From contig JASDDO010000026.1 in NCBI GenBank assembly GCA_030015575.1, positions 455,863,096 through 455,927,095 of the forward strand: DNA of 64,000 bases, read 5' to 3'. Below, piece by piece: positions 22,266 to 33,417 of this stretch; the first letter of the stretch is position 1; every line of letters begins with the position of its first letter. The notes under the pieces were generated by a model. The model did no database searches. It worked only from the letters and a program-made list of their open reading frames with translations, and was not told the origin of the DNA. Source of the DNA: Agapanthus africanus. Its lineage: Eukaryota > Streptophyta > Magnoliopsida > Asparagales > Amaryllidaceae. The position numbers were made by a program, and so were the translations under genes.

Positions 22266-24474
22266 TGTAGGGTTACTAGGCATGGTCACAAGGTTCTACA
22301 AGGCATCAACCATACCAAAATCAAATTTTTCATGTGCCGAACAAGCCTAACCAAGATTTTAGACTAGAGATTAGGCGAAACAAAGCATGTAAACAACTTT
22401 ACATCTAAGAGTTTGGGATTACAACCTTTGTAGTCCGTTCCTTCACTTCATAAGCTCCATGTTGAGGTCCCTTCGCCGCGATCATCATATATCCGAACTC
22501 TAGAGAGGCTCCATGAAGAGAAAGATGCAACCTTGCTTCCGATCTTCAATAACTAAGATGATCTACCTTGAAGAAACTCAAACTCAAGCTCTTACTTTGC
22601 TAATCAAGTATTAACAAAGCAAACACCCTAATCTAAGCAGCTAGAATAGATGAGGATGATGAAGTAGGAATTTAGCTCTCATTTGTTTTCAATTTCTCAC
22701 TCATTTTCATCACATTAGAAAAAGCTAGAAAGCTTTTCTCAAAAAGGAAGAAGAAGAAGAAGCAAATCTCTTTGTGATGAATAATGAAAACTAGTGTGAG
22801 GCTAGAAAAGCAACCATGGGTTAAGTATGAAGACTTAACCCATGTAGAGAATTAACTATGGTTAAAGGGTTGGGTTGGGTTAAAGAAATATCTATGCAAA
22901 ATATCACAAAATATTAAGGTCAAAGTCAAACCTTCAAGAAGCTTCTTGAAAGCTTCATGAAAGTTTAACCCTAATCCAAACCCTAACCATATTTAAACTC
23001 CACAAATCATGTTGTATTTATAACCATAACTTGTTACAATATTATATATCACATATACAATATTTATTGTAACAAAATAAAATAATAAATTAACATATAT
23101 CACATATATATCAATGTATTACCCGAGTGAGAAAAAGAATCTTTAAGTGAGCTTATACTAGTTAATGTAATTTAATATATCAAATATATAATTATACATT
23201 AAATTATTGAATCAACACTTGATCCGATAATCCGGCTATTTCACAAATAACCGACTAATATAATCTGTATCAGTTCATCGAATCAACACTTGATCCGATG
23301 ACCCGGCTATATCACATATACCTGACCGATATCAGATATCGCGAGAATCTAATACGGTATCGCATACACGTATTATTCTCGGTCCCGCACATATCACATA
23401 TATGCTCCTACTCCGTTTTTCCTGAGCCAGGAAACCTCTGTGTAGGAGTCTAAAGATTCGTCAATACGCCGGCAGTAGGTGATGACCATATCAAACACCC
23501 ACAAGCTGCAAGCGGCCAGCTAAACGTAACAGCCACCCAGGTATTGAACGATCAGAAGATCAAGAAGCAAGCCTGTACATTCTCCTGCGAATCCAATCAG
23601 TAACACTCCCGTACAGTCTGGTCTCTTCGTCTGATATGTCACATATCTCGCCTGGGGGTGGTAAACGTCAGACCCCAGTAGCTTGATAAGTCGGGCCGAT
23701 ATGAGGTCCATAACAGTTCGAGAAACTTCTGATAACACTTACCAGTAAATCTCGGCAACCCTGGCCAGGGATTTCTAGTTATAGCCAATCGAACACAGCG
23801 CAACATCAACTCCCTATACTGGGAGAGACGAAACCCCTCCTATCGCTCATTGCCTCCATGTGATTCGGGACTATTCCCAAAAGCCACCATTTTGCATGCC
23901 CTCTTGGACGTGGTATGATGGAAATCAAAGCACAGTGGGAATCACACAAGACTCTATGACGATCTCGGGTCTACAGACTAACCTGTACCAGTGTCACCAA
24001 AGAACTGCCATCTGACGTGAGGTATAATACTATCTGGGAGTTCTCGGCGAGTCCGTCCAGTGTACCCAATCTCCACTGAGCACCCGTATACCTTCTCTGA
24101 TGTCAAACACCAATGGATATGGGATCATCCATCGCCCATCATATGGGTCAAGAAGCGCATACGCTAGTCTACATTAGAGTATCGATGCCCTGTCTCGGTA
24201 CTCCCACCACTAGGAACATTTGAAGGATGTACTTGGCGACTACACTGTCCCCACTAGTATGATCTGCATCATAGTCCTGGTAGTCAAGTACTCATCCTAA
24301 GGACTTTATCAACATGTAACATAGAGACAATCAGAGTACATGTTAAGATAAAGGGCAACCAGATAGCATACTATCATGTCGAGCAAGAAAGTCCTCCCTA
24401 TATATGTCCAAGCATCCACTACAATATACATCGTATGTACAGTAATGGCCTCTAGAGCATACATATAACTAACA
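22266..24474 (-). repeat. Cop3 5' LTR
   Basis: A 2209-bp LTR with TGT/ACA ends. It is visibly diverged from the Cop1/Cop2/Cop6 subfamily and from Cop4/Cop5. In this copy the 69-codon open frame of the other LTRs is broken by stops, which argues against coding there. Confidence 0.9.
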
Positions 24475-25382
24475 ATAATTTCCTATCAAGAGTATGTCAT
24501 CGATGTACAATACGAGGAAGACAACTTTACTCTCTGCTACCTACTTGTATATACAAGGTTCATCTATGTTTTTGAGGAAGTCAAACTCTTTCACTACGAC
24601 TTCAAAACAGATGTTCCAACTCCGCGATGTCTGCTTTAACCCGTAGATGGATTTAAGCAGCTTGCACACCTTTCCGCTGCTCCCACTGTCTACGAAGCCT
24701 TCTGGCTGAGTCATGTATACGCACTCTTCTAAATCACCATTTAGAAAGGCGGTCTTAACATCCATTTTTCAGATTTCGTAGTCATGGTATGCAGCAATGG
24801 CAAGTAAGATTCGGATGGACTAAAGCATAGCCACGGGAGAAAATGTTTCATCATAATCCACACCTGGTCGTTGACGAAAACCCTTTGCAACAAGTCTAGC
24901 TTTGAAAGTCTTAACTTTTCCATCTACACCAAGTTTCTTCTTAAAGAACCATTTGCTCCCAATGGGTTTTACCCCTTCAGGAGCAACTTCCAAAGTCCAT
25001 ACTTTGTTGGTGTACATGGATTCCATCTCAGATCGCATTGCATCCAGCCACTTCACAGAGTCCCCACTCGTGATGGCCTGCTCGAAGCTAGTCGGGTCAT
25101 CATCTTCCATGATGCAATCCTCGCTCCCACCATCGATGAGAAAACCGTAGTATCTCTCTGGTGGATGAGGAACCCTACTAGATCGGCGGAGCGGCTGAAG
25201 TTCGTCGGGAACTACTGAATCCTCTGGTTCCACCAAATCTTCTATTGTAGTTTGTGTAGCTGGAACTTCTTCCAGTTCTACCTCCTTGCCACTAATTTCT
25301 TTCACGAGAAATTCCTTTTCTAAAAAGGTGGCATGCTGAGCAACAAACAACTTTTTTCCTCAGGGTGGTAGAAGATATGCCC
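24475..25382 (-). pseudogene. pol: Cop4 reverse transcriptase, N-terminal part
   Basis: The linker (VPATQTTIEDLVEPEDS, PLRRSSRVPHPPERYY) leads into RT: VWTLEVAPEGVKPIGSKW, FKKKLGVDGKVKTFKARL and QRPGVDYDETFSPVAML. After a TAG (24820-24822) the frame resumes to MDVKTAFLNGDLEECVYMTQ and SIYGLKQTSRSWN. A further TAG (24541-24543) precedes a remnant ending LYIDDILLIG near 24475. Cop3 is inserted directly after this active-site motif. A frameshift separates the piece from the integrase upstream. Function was RNA-templated cDNA synthesis; it is now dead. Confidence 0.88.
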
Positions 25383-26525
25383 TTACGAATGCATGGGATA
25401 TCCTATAAACTTGCACAGAAAAGACCTTGCCTCGAGCTTGTCCGGATTTTGCTTTTTAACATAGGCCGGGCAACCCCATATCTTAACAAAATTAAGACAC
25501 GGTCTCTTTCCCTCCCATATCTCATATGGAGAGGTAGGCACTGATTTGGTTGGAACTCTATTCAATAGGTATGCTGCTGTCTCAAGCGCATAACCCCAAA
25601 AGGAAATAGGTAACTCAGCAGTTCTCATCATAGAGCGCACCATATCTAATAGGGTGTGATTCCTCCTCTCCGATACACCGTTGTGCTGTGGTGTATAAGG
25701 AGGAGTAAGCTGAGAGAGAATCCCATTCTCTTTTAAATAGTCTAGGAACTCATTGCTCAAGTATTCTCCTCCTCGATCAGATCGAAGGATTTTAATACTT
25801 TTACCTGTTTGGTTCTCGACTTCGTTCTTATATTCCTTGAATTTCTCAAAAGCTTCAGACTTGTGTTTCAACAGGAACACATGCCCGTATCTTGAGAGAT
25901 CGTCAGTGAATGTAATGAAGTATGAGGAACCATTTCTGGCATGTGTAGACATGGGACCGCATACATCACTATGTATCAGCCCCAAAAGTTCCGCAACTCT
26001 TTCTCCGTGTCCACTAAACGGAGTTTTGGTCATTTTGCCTTTGAGACATGACTGGCAAGTGTCATAAGATGAAAATTCGAATGGATTCAAATATCCATCA
26101 TTATGTAACTTAGCTAGTCCTGTCGCATTGATATGACCTAGTTTACAATGCCACAAGAAGGATTCGTTCATTTCTGAACTCTTCCTCTTGTGTGTGTTTT
26201 GTATATTAAGAACTGTAGTATGATTTCGAATGTATATGCCATTATATAACGAGCATGATCCAATCAACTTTTGATTCAGGAAGATGTTCATAACATCATC
26301 CTGTACTAAAAAATTATATCCTTCTTTACTTAATAAAGAAACTGATATAAGATTGCATATCAGGTTCGGTATGCAATAGCATTCATTCAGAATTAATGTA
26401 TTGCCATTTGGTAATACAAGGTGATATTCGCCTACTGCTTTGGCTGCAACATTTGCACCATTCCCTACTCGTACGGAATGATCACCTATTCCCAGTTCTC
26501 TACCTTTCCTTAGCCTATGCAACAT
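25383..26525 (-). pseudogene. pol: Cop4 integrase
   Basis: 380 open codons, the best-kept integrase in the window. The zinc finger HHCC appears as HCKLGHIN (about residue 126) and CQSCLKGK (about 157). The catalytic D, D and E appear in LIHSDVCGPM, RSDRGGEYLS and GVSERRNHTLLD (about residues 187, 250 and 286), with 35 residues between the second Asp and the Glu as in the DD35E family. The frame also includes the end of protease at its N-terminus (RKGRELGIGDHSVRVGNG). It ends at a stop after CKFIGYPMHS where Cop5 continues, and the downstream RT is out of frame. Confidence 0.9.
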
Positions 26526-26843
26526 ATTGCATATATGGGATCCTGATCCGGTATCTAATGCCTAGGACGTAGAGTGAACTGAGAAACAGTTCTCGATAAC
26601 TAACACACCCAAAGAAGATGCATCATCATGCTTATTCTTCGATTGGGTGGCGTGAGAAAATGGATATTTCACTATTCCCTGCTTAGTCTTACAACATTTA
26701 TAAGAAAGAACGGGACCAACGTTCCCCTGCTCAGTATAATAAGAGGGTTCGGTCAATACATCCATATTATTATCTTGATTAAGGCCTGACATGGTCTCTA
26801 CCTGGAGAGAGAGAAGAAAACACTTTAGCGTGCGCTCTTGCAA
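26526..26843 (-). pseudogene. pol: Cop4 protease remnant
   Basis: In frame with the integrase, the sequence reads ALDTGSGSHICN, an intact aspartic-protease motif. It is preceded by TAG (26562-26564) where Cop5 has Trp. Upstream the frame 26562-26843 gives SGLNQDNNMDVLTEPSYY and ENCFSVHSTS. The first codon of that open frame is TTG; an ATG occurs just after the putative splice acceptor. No zinc knuckle precedes it. Confidence 0.8.
26802..26823 (-). promoter_or_regulatory. Candidate 3' splice site before pol (Cop4)
   Basis: Sense reading GTTTTCTTCTCTCTCTCCAG, a pyrimidine tract ending in CAG, as in the other copies. Confidence 0.5.
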
Positions 26844-27228
26844 GATTAGATTGGTTATTATCTTATCTAATTAGGATGGCTCCCACTGTTTTCATCAAAT
26901 CTTCCTTCAAACCCTAAAAGGTAAGACTAGCCGGGATTAATTACGCTTTACAAGTTTGCCAATTTTTCGGCCAAGCCAGTATTGGTACTTTGAGGGAGGT
27001 TCCCCGTGCTCACGCACGGACCTAATTAGAATAAACCTCGTTTACCCAGAGACATAACCCCGTTAACACCTTTCTAGACACCTACTTGATTGGCTAATTG
27101 TAATGTGTAAAACTCTCCCAAGAGTAACTCTTACTCGCAGTGGGTATCGGGATCCAACTATCTCATAGAAGGTATGCAATCTCATTGAAAATTTCAACAC
27201 TTGAAATTCCCGATAATACTTTTTGCCC

Positions 27229-27276
27229 CTAGCAACCTACGACCTTGACGGAGGTCAACAAACCATAGACTGCTAG
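27229..27276 (-). other. Stem-loop SL3 (Cop4)
   Basis: In sense, CTAGCAGTCTATGG pairs with TCGTAGGTTGCTAG at all 14 positions, five of them G-U. The enclosed 20 nt contain TTGAC-CTCC-GTCAA, a perfect inner stem. This is the best-paired example of SL3. Confidence 0.75.
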
Positions 27277-27308
27277 TCAAGTTCAACCCGTCATTTCCTG
27301 ATTGAATT

Positions 27309-27313
27309 AAACC
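27309..27313. repeat. Target-site duplication AAACC, left of Cop5
   Basis: AAACC directly before TGTTAG; repeated at 36797-36801 after the Cop5 3' LTR. Confidence 0.9.
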
Positions 27314-28393
27314 TGTTAGTTGTATATATGCTCTAGAGGCCATTGTTGTACATATGTTATATATTATAGTGGATGCTTAGATATATATAGTGTGGACTTT
27401 CTTGCTCGATATGATAGTATGCTATCTGGTTTCACTTTGTCTTAACATGTTGACTTGTATTGGCTTACTGTCTTGCTCTCACATGTTGATAAAGCTCTTA
27501 GGATATGTACTTGACTACTGGGACTATGATGAGATCATACTAGTGGGGCCAGGGTAGTCAACGAGTACATCCGATAACTGTTCCTAGTCGAGGGTGTATC
27601 GAGACAGGGCATCGATACACCAGAGTAGACTAGCGTATACACATCTTGACCTATATGATGGGCGATGGATGATCCAATATCCATCGGTCTTTGACATCAA
27701 AGATGGTGTTCGGGTGCTCAGTGAAGACTGGGTACACTGAACGGACTCGCCGAGAACTCCTAGATGGTATTATACCTATCGTCAGATAGCAGTTCTCCGG
27801 TGACACTGGTAAAGGTTAGTCTGTAGACCCGAGATCGTCATAGAGTCTTGTGTGATTCCCACTGTGCTTTGATTTCCACCTTACCACGTCTAAGAGGGCG
27901 TGCAAAACGGTGGCATTTGGGTACAGTCCCGAATCACATGGAGACAATAGGCGATAGGAGAGGTTTCGTTTCTCCCGATATTAGGAGTTGATGTTGCGCT
28001 GTGTTCGATTGGCTATAACTGGAAGTCCCTGGCCAGGGCTAATATGGAGATTTACTGGTAAGAGTTATCAGTAGTTTCTCGACCCGTTATGAGCCTTACA
28101 TCGACACGACTTATCGGTTACTGGGGTCTGACGTTTACCACCCCTAGACTAGATATGCGACATAACAGACGAAGAGACCGGACTGTATGGTAGTGTTACT
28201 GATTGGATTCAAAGGAGTATGTACAGGCTTGCTTTTTGATCTTCTGGTTGCTCAATACCCGGGTGGCTGTTACGTTTAGTTGACCGCTTGCAGGTTGTGG
28301 GTGTTTGATATGATCATCACCTACTGCCGACGTATTGACGAGTCTTTAGAGTCATACATAGAGGTTTCCTGGCTCAGGCGAAACGGAGTAGGA

Positions 28394-28524
28394 GCACATA
28401 TGTGATATGTGCGGAGACCGATATTAATGCGATATGTGATACCGTATTTTATTCTCGCAATATATGATATCGGCCGGTTATATGTGATATAGCCGGGTTT
28501 TTGGATCAAGTGTTGATTCGATAA

Positions 28525-28573
<49 letters not shown>

Positions 28574-28689
28574 GCTCACTTTAGTATTTATTATTTTCAC
28601 TTGTAATACATTTAGCATATATATGATATATGTTTATTGTATTGTTTTTCTTTTGTTGCATAAATATTATATATGTGATATATAATATT
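28394..28689 (+). other. Hairpin array in the Cop5 5' LTR
   Basis: Four inverted repeats with three-base loops: GCACATAT-GTG-ATATGTGC (28394-28412); ten-base arms CCGGTTATAT and ATATAGCCGG around GTG (28474-28496); CATATAT-ATG-ATATATG (28616-28632); and twelve-base perfect arms AATATTATATAT/ATATATAATATT around GTG (28663-28689). All share an ATAT-NNG-ATAT core. Confidence 0.65.
28529..28569 (+). repeat. (AT)n microsatellite
   Basis: About 20 AT units. The 3' LTR has only about 11 units, interrupted, at the same place (35890-35912). Confidence 0.95.
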
Positions 28690-29468
28690 GTGACATGCTT
28701 GGTTATACATGCAACATGGATGTATGAGAATTATACCATGCTATATATTATGTTTGAGTTTAAATTCTTAAGTAATTCATAAGGGAAGAAATGAGTCATT
28801 GTGAAGCTTCATGAAGCTTCATGATAAATTTTGACAAAGTCTTCTCTTTTTGTTTTGCTTAAGATATTTCTAAACTCAACCATGACACATAGCCATAGTT
28901 AACTCTCTACAAGAGTTAGTGGATGACATACACTAACCTAGGGTTGCATTTCTAACCTCATCTCTTTCATTATTCATCTTCTTTCTCATTTTGATTTTTG
29001 CTCTCTAGCTTTTGAGAAAAGAGAAGAAAATAGTGAGAAAATAAACAATAAAGTGAGCAAAATTCCTACTTCATCCTCCTCTTCTATATTAGCCATATAG
29101 ATTAGTGTGTTGGCTTCACTAATTTCATATAAGTGAAGTCATAGCTTGAGTTCGTGTTTCCTCGAAGTAGATTGTCATGGATTTCGAAGACTATAAGCAA
29201 GATGCATTCTACATCGTGTGGAGCCTCTCTAGAGTCCGGGGGTTCATGGATCACAGCGAAGGGACCACTACTCGGAGCTTTTGAAGCGAAGGAACGGACT
29301 ACAAAGGTTGTAATCTCTATCTCTTAGATGTAAAGATGTTTACATGCCAAGTTAACCCTAAAACTCTAGTTAAGATCTTGGTTAGGGTTTCATAGCACCC
29401 CAAAAATTTTCAATATGGCATGTGTGATGCTTTCCTAAACTTCGTGGTGGTGTTACGCAACCCTACAG

Positions 29469-29480
29469 TGGTATCAGAGC
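29469..29480 (+). promoter_or_regulatory. Primer-binding site of Cop5
   Basis: TGGTATCAGAGC, complementary to the 3' end of plant initiator tRNA-Met, one base after the LTR. Confidence 0.93.
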
Positions 29481-29667
29481 CAAGCTAGAGTATTAGGCAT
29501 TGTCTAGACGAAGTTAGAAGTCCGATCGAACTCAGAAAACCCTAAATTTCCCACTTTCTGGAAATTTTTCAAAAAGTTGGATTTTTCCTTGTTAAAAATA
29601 TTCAGAAAATCATGCACGGAATTCTATGGACACACCTGAAGAACGAAAACCTAACTTGTCTAAGTGA

Positions 29668-29712
29668 CCGCGGATCCGTGGCCAAAACCTGCTTTTGGCG
29701 GCGGATCCGCAG
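29668..29712 (+). other. GC-rich leader hairpin HP0 (Cop5)
   Basis: Arms of 20 nt (29668-29687 and 29693-29712) enclose CCTGC. Both arms carry CGGATCCG and the inner part pairs CCAAAA with TTTTGG. 17 of 20 positions pair, plus one G-U. It begins about 200 nt after the primer-binding site. Confidence 0.7.
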
Positions 29713-30730
29713 CGCCACTTGAGAGGCTTGGGTCGGCCCTTCAGCTGTTGGTCCGTAGGATTGTGGTATGTCTCTGGTAAATTTTAACTGTGCTCAAGTG
29801 TTGAGCTCTCTGGGAATTTTTGGGAATTCGTTGAATCTATCGAATTATCTAACTTCGCCTAGTTATCTGTGATGATTATGTGTTGTTGTGATATGTTATA
29901 TTAGACGTTGTGTATTGAATAGCCGGGGTTTTTTGTGAGATGAGAGTTTTCTTTTTCATTCATGTAAAATTCATTTGTATGTAATATTCTTTTATTGGGG
30001 CACTTCCGGGTTGAGGTTGATGTCACCATTGTATATTATTTACTTTTCCGCATTAGGATAGACCCAAGACGGAGAGCACAAGTAACCGGGTTCTAGGGTC
30101 CAGTGGGAAGGCATCTCGAGGAGTCGAGACCGGGTCTCCTAAGCCTAGAATTGGCAGGGTTACTTGCCGATCTTGTAGGGGTCTAGGGATGTGGGTTTGG
30201 CTATTCATCACGACTGTGGAATCCGTGTTTTATAAAGGCTCAAAATAAAATACGGACGTCCTAGTATATCCAATATTTCATATGTTGACTTCTGCTGCAA
30301 TGTTCTGTGATGAGATCATATTACTGCCTGAGACGAATGCTTATACTATATATATGATATATAAATATTACTGCTTTCGTTTCTTCTGTGATGCTTAGGA
30401 AGCTTAATTGATGGGATTCTGTTAATGAGATTAATGGAAAGAAAAGAAACCTAAAAGATGTTGTAGAATCAAATTTTTATAAAAAAGGTAGCTCTAGTTT
30501 TTGCTTTGCATAGCGGTATTCCTTGTAGAATATCCAGCACCTTATTCGATAAGGAAAGAGCCGAGATTCCTTCACCGGGTGTGACCTCTTTAGCGAAACT
30601 AGTAAAAGCCTCAAAAACACTCCTTTTCAAAATCACTTGTTTCTACAACGATATCAAGTTCATTACGCTCATGGTTTTCTGAAAAACCTGCGTAGCCCTC
30701 CGTCATTTCATATAAGTATTAATTAGTATT

Positions 30731-30951
30731 CGTGCTACGGTAGTTTGGCATTCGTCAAGGCGTAGAGTACGGTAGCAATTTACTATTTATCTGCAGCATA
30801 TGATGCGATTGGATTAGAGTATTCGTACGACGTTGTTTGGCATTCGTCAAGGGTCATGCCGGTGGGTTTAATTCAATCAAGAAATGTACGAGTTGAACTT
30901 GACTAGCAGACTATGGGTTGTTTGGCATTCGTCAAGGTCATAGCACGTTAG
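30731..30951 (+). other. Stem-loops SL1-SL3 (Cop5)
   Basis: SL1 at 30731-30769, SL2 at 30824-30860 and SL3 at 30903-30951. The apical sequence is TTTGGCATTCGTCAAGG in all three, still with the inner TTGGC/GTCAA stem. Outer stems are weaker than in Cop4 and Cop6 (a few mismatches each), as expected of an older copy. Confidence 0.65.
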
Positions 30952-31308
30952 GGGAAGAAGCATTATCGGGAATTTCAAGTGTTGAAATTTGTAATGAGAT
31001 TGCATACCTCTTATGAGATAGTTGGATCCCGATACCCACTGCGAGTAAAAGTTACTCCTGGGAGAATTTTACACAGGACAATTAGCCGATCAAGTAGGTG
31101 TCTAGAAAGGTGTTAACGGGGTTAAGCCTCTGGGAAAATGAGGTTTATTCTAATTAGGTCCGTGCGAAAGCACGGGGAACCTCCCTCAAAGTACCAACAC
31201 TAGCCTGGCCGAAAGATTGGCGAACTTGTAAGGTGTAATTAATCCCGGCTAATCTTACCTTTTTGGGTTTGAAGGAAGATTTGATAAAACCAGTGGGAGC
31301 CATCCTGA

Positions 31309-32457
31309 TTAGATAAGATAATAACCAATCTAATCTTGCAAGAGCACACACTAAAGTGTTTTCTTCTCTCTCTCTCTCTCCAGGTAGCGACCATATCAGG
31401 CCTTAATCAAGATAATAATATTGATGTATTGACTGAACCCGCTTGTTATACTGAGCAGGGGAACGTTGGTCCCGCTCCCACTTATAAATGTTATAAGTCC
31501 GAGCAGGGAATAATAGAATATCTGGATTCTCACGCCACCCTAACGAAGAATAAGCATGTTGATGCATCTTCTTCAGGAGTGTTAGTTACCGAGAACTGTT
31601 TTTCAGTTCACTCTACGTCTTGGGCATTAGATACCGGATCAGGATCCCACATATGCAATATATTGCATGGGCTAAAGAGAGGTAGAGAACTGGGAATGGG
31701 TGATCATTCCATAAGAGTAGGGAATGGTGCAAATGTTCCAGCCAAAGCAGTTGGCGAATATCACCTTGTATTACCAAATGGCAATACATTAATTCTGAAC
31801 GAATGCTATTACATACCGAGCATAATATGCAACATTATATCAATTTCTTTATTAAGTAAAGAAGGATATAATTTTGTAGTACAGGATGATGTTATGAACA
31901 TCTTCCTGAATCAAAAGTTGATTGGATCAAGCTCGTTAAATAATGGCATATACGTTCTAAATCAAAACACAATTCTTAATATACAGAACACACACAAGAG
32001 GAATAGTTCAGAAATGAACGAATCCTTCTTGTGGCATTGTAGACTTGGTCATATCAATGCGACGCGACTTGCTAAGTTACATAAAGATGGTTATTTAAAT
32101 ACGTTCAAATTATCATCTTATGAAACTTGCCTTTCATGTCTCAAAGGCAAAATGACCAAAACTCCGTTTAGTGGACATGGAGAAAGAGTTACAGAACTCT
32201 TGGGACTGATACATAGTGATGTATGCGGTCCCATGTCTACACATGCCAGGAATGGTTCCTCATACTTCATTACATTCACTGACGATCTCTCAAGATACGG
32301 ACATGTGTTCCTGTTGAAACACAAGTCTGAAGCTTTTGAGAAATTCAGAGAATATAAGAACGAAGTAGAGAACCAAACGGGCAAAAGTATTAAGATCCTT
32401 CAATCCGATCGAGGAGGAGAATACTTGAGCAATGAGTTCCTAGATTATCTAAAATAG
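31309..32457 (+). pseudogene. pol: Cop5 protease and integrase core
   Basis: The open frame runs from after a TGA (31306-31308) to a TAG (32455-32457). There is no ATG before the protease; the reading at 31336 starts with TTG. So this frame needs an upstream fusion, by splicing or otherwise. Residues below count from 31336. Protease motif DTGSGSH begins at residue 99. The integrase zinc finger is H234, H239, C265, C268. Catalytic Asp residues are at 295 (LIHSDVCGPM) and 358 (QSDRGGEYLS). The TAG at codon 374 falls between the second Asp and the catalytic Glu, which lies at codon 394 in the continued frame, giving DD35E spacing. Confidence 0.92.
31359..31383 (+). promoter_or_regulatory. Candidate 3' splice site before pol (Cop5)
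   Basis: A long TTTTCTTC(TC)n tract ends in CAG at 31381-31383, with ACTAA upstream as a possible branch site. It falls inside the open frame that encodes protease. Confidence 0.55.
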
Positions 32458-33417
32458 AATGGGATTCTCTCTCAGCTTACTTCTCCTTATACACCACAGC
32501 ACAACGGTGTATCGGAGCGGAGGAATCGCACCCTATTAGATATAGTGCACTCTATGATGAGCACTGCTGAGTTACCTATTTCCTTCTGGGGGTATGCGCT
32601 TGAGACATCCATACACCTGTTGAATATGGTTCCTACCAAATCAGTACCTACCACTCCATATGAGATATGGAAAGGGAAAAGACCATCTCTTAAGTATGTT
32701 AAGATATGGGGTTGTCCGGCCTATGTCAAAAGGCACAATCCGGAAAAACTCGAGGCAAGGTCTGTCTTGTGCAAGTTTGTAGGATATCCCAAAAATTTAC
32801 AAGGGTATATCTTCTACCATCCCGAGGAACAAAAAGTGTTTATTTCTCGACATGCCACTTTCTTAGAAAAGGGTTTTCTTATGAAACAAATGAGTGGCAA
32901 TGAGGTAGAACTGGAAGAGGTTCCAGCGACACAAACTATGACAGAAGATTTGATAGAACTAGAGGATTCAGCAGTTCCCGACGAACCCCAGCCTCTCCGC
33001 CGATCTAGTAGGGTTCGTCATCTACCTGAGAGATACTACGGTTTTCTCATAGACGGTGGGAGTGAGGATTGCATCATGGAAGATGATGACCCAACTAGCT
33101 TCGAGCAAGCCATCACGAGTGGGGACTCTGTGAAGTGGCTGGATGCAATGCGATCTGAGATGGAATCCATGTACACCAACAAAGTATGGACTTTAGAAGT
33201 TGCTCCTGAAGGGGTAAAACCCATTGGGAGCAAATGGATTTTTAAGAAGAAACTTGGTGTAGATGGAAAAGTGGAGACTTTCAAAGCTAGACTTATTGCA
33301 AAGGGTTTTTGTCAACGACCAGGTATGGATTATGACGAAACCTTTTCTCCAGTGGCTATGCTTAAGTCCATCCGGATCCTACTTGCTATTGCTGCATACC
33401 ATGACTGCGAAATCTAG
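32458..33417 (+). pseudogene. pol: Cop5 integrase C-terminal part, linker and RT N-terminus
   Basis: Same frame as the preceding piece. It opens with the integrase segment containing HNGVSERRNRTLLD (catalytic Glu), then FWGYALETSIHLLN and PTTPYEIWKGKRPS. The linker has PLRRSSRVRHLPERYY. RT follows with VWTLEVAPEGVKPIGSKW, FKKKLGVDGK and DYDETFSPVAMLKSIRIL. It ends at TAG (33415-33417), probably a Trp codon mutated, since the frame continues into QIDVKTAFLNGDLEE. Confidence 0.9.

Larger units (their letters stand above)
21176..24474 (-). mobile_element. Cop3: Ty1/copia element, 5' part only
   Basis: On the - strand a 5' LTR (22266-24474), primer-binding site and about 1.1 kb of leader are visible. 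Gyp1 interrupts the leader at 21175/21176. The rest lies beyond Gyp1, left of the window. The outer end (ACA at 24474) joins pol sequence of Cop4 a few codons after the RT active-site motif, so Cop3 is inserted in Cop4. Its LTR is of the copia family described here but is a separate subtype. Confidence 0.88.
26824..27313 (-). other. Cop4 leader, 3' portion
   Basis: Non-coding leader up to the Cop5 insertion, holding stem-loop SL3 (27229-27276). It continues at 36802 after Cop5. No coding frame seen. Confidence 0.8.
27314..29467 (+). repeat. Cop5 5' LTR
   Basis: A 2154-bp LTR, TGTTAG...CCTACA. It is longer than the 3' LTR by about 33 bp, mainly from an expanded (AT)n run at 28529-28569. Rich in short inverted repeats. 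Same subtype as the Cop4 LTR. Confidence 0.92.
29481..31357 (+). other. Non-coding leader of Cop5
   Basis: About 1.9 kb with no credible coding frame; a gag gene would be expected here. It is shorter than the Cop6 leader (~3.1 kb) because it lacks a ~1-kb GC-richer block and one unit of the tandem duplication. HP0 (29668-29712) and SL1-3 (30731-30951) are present. Confidence 0.85.
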
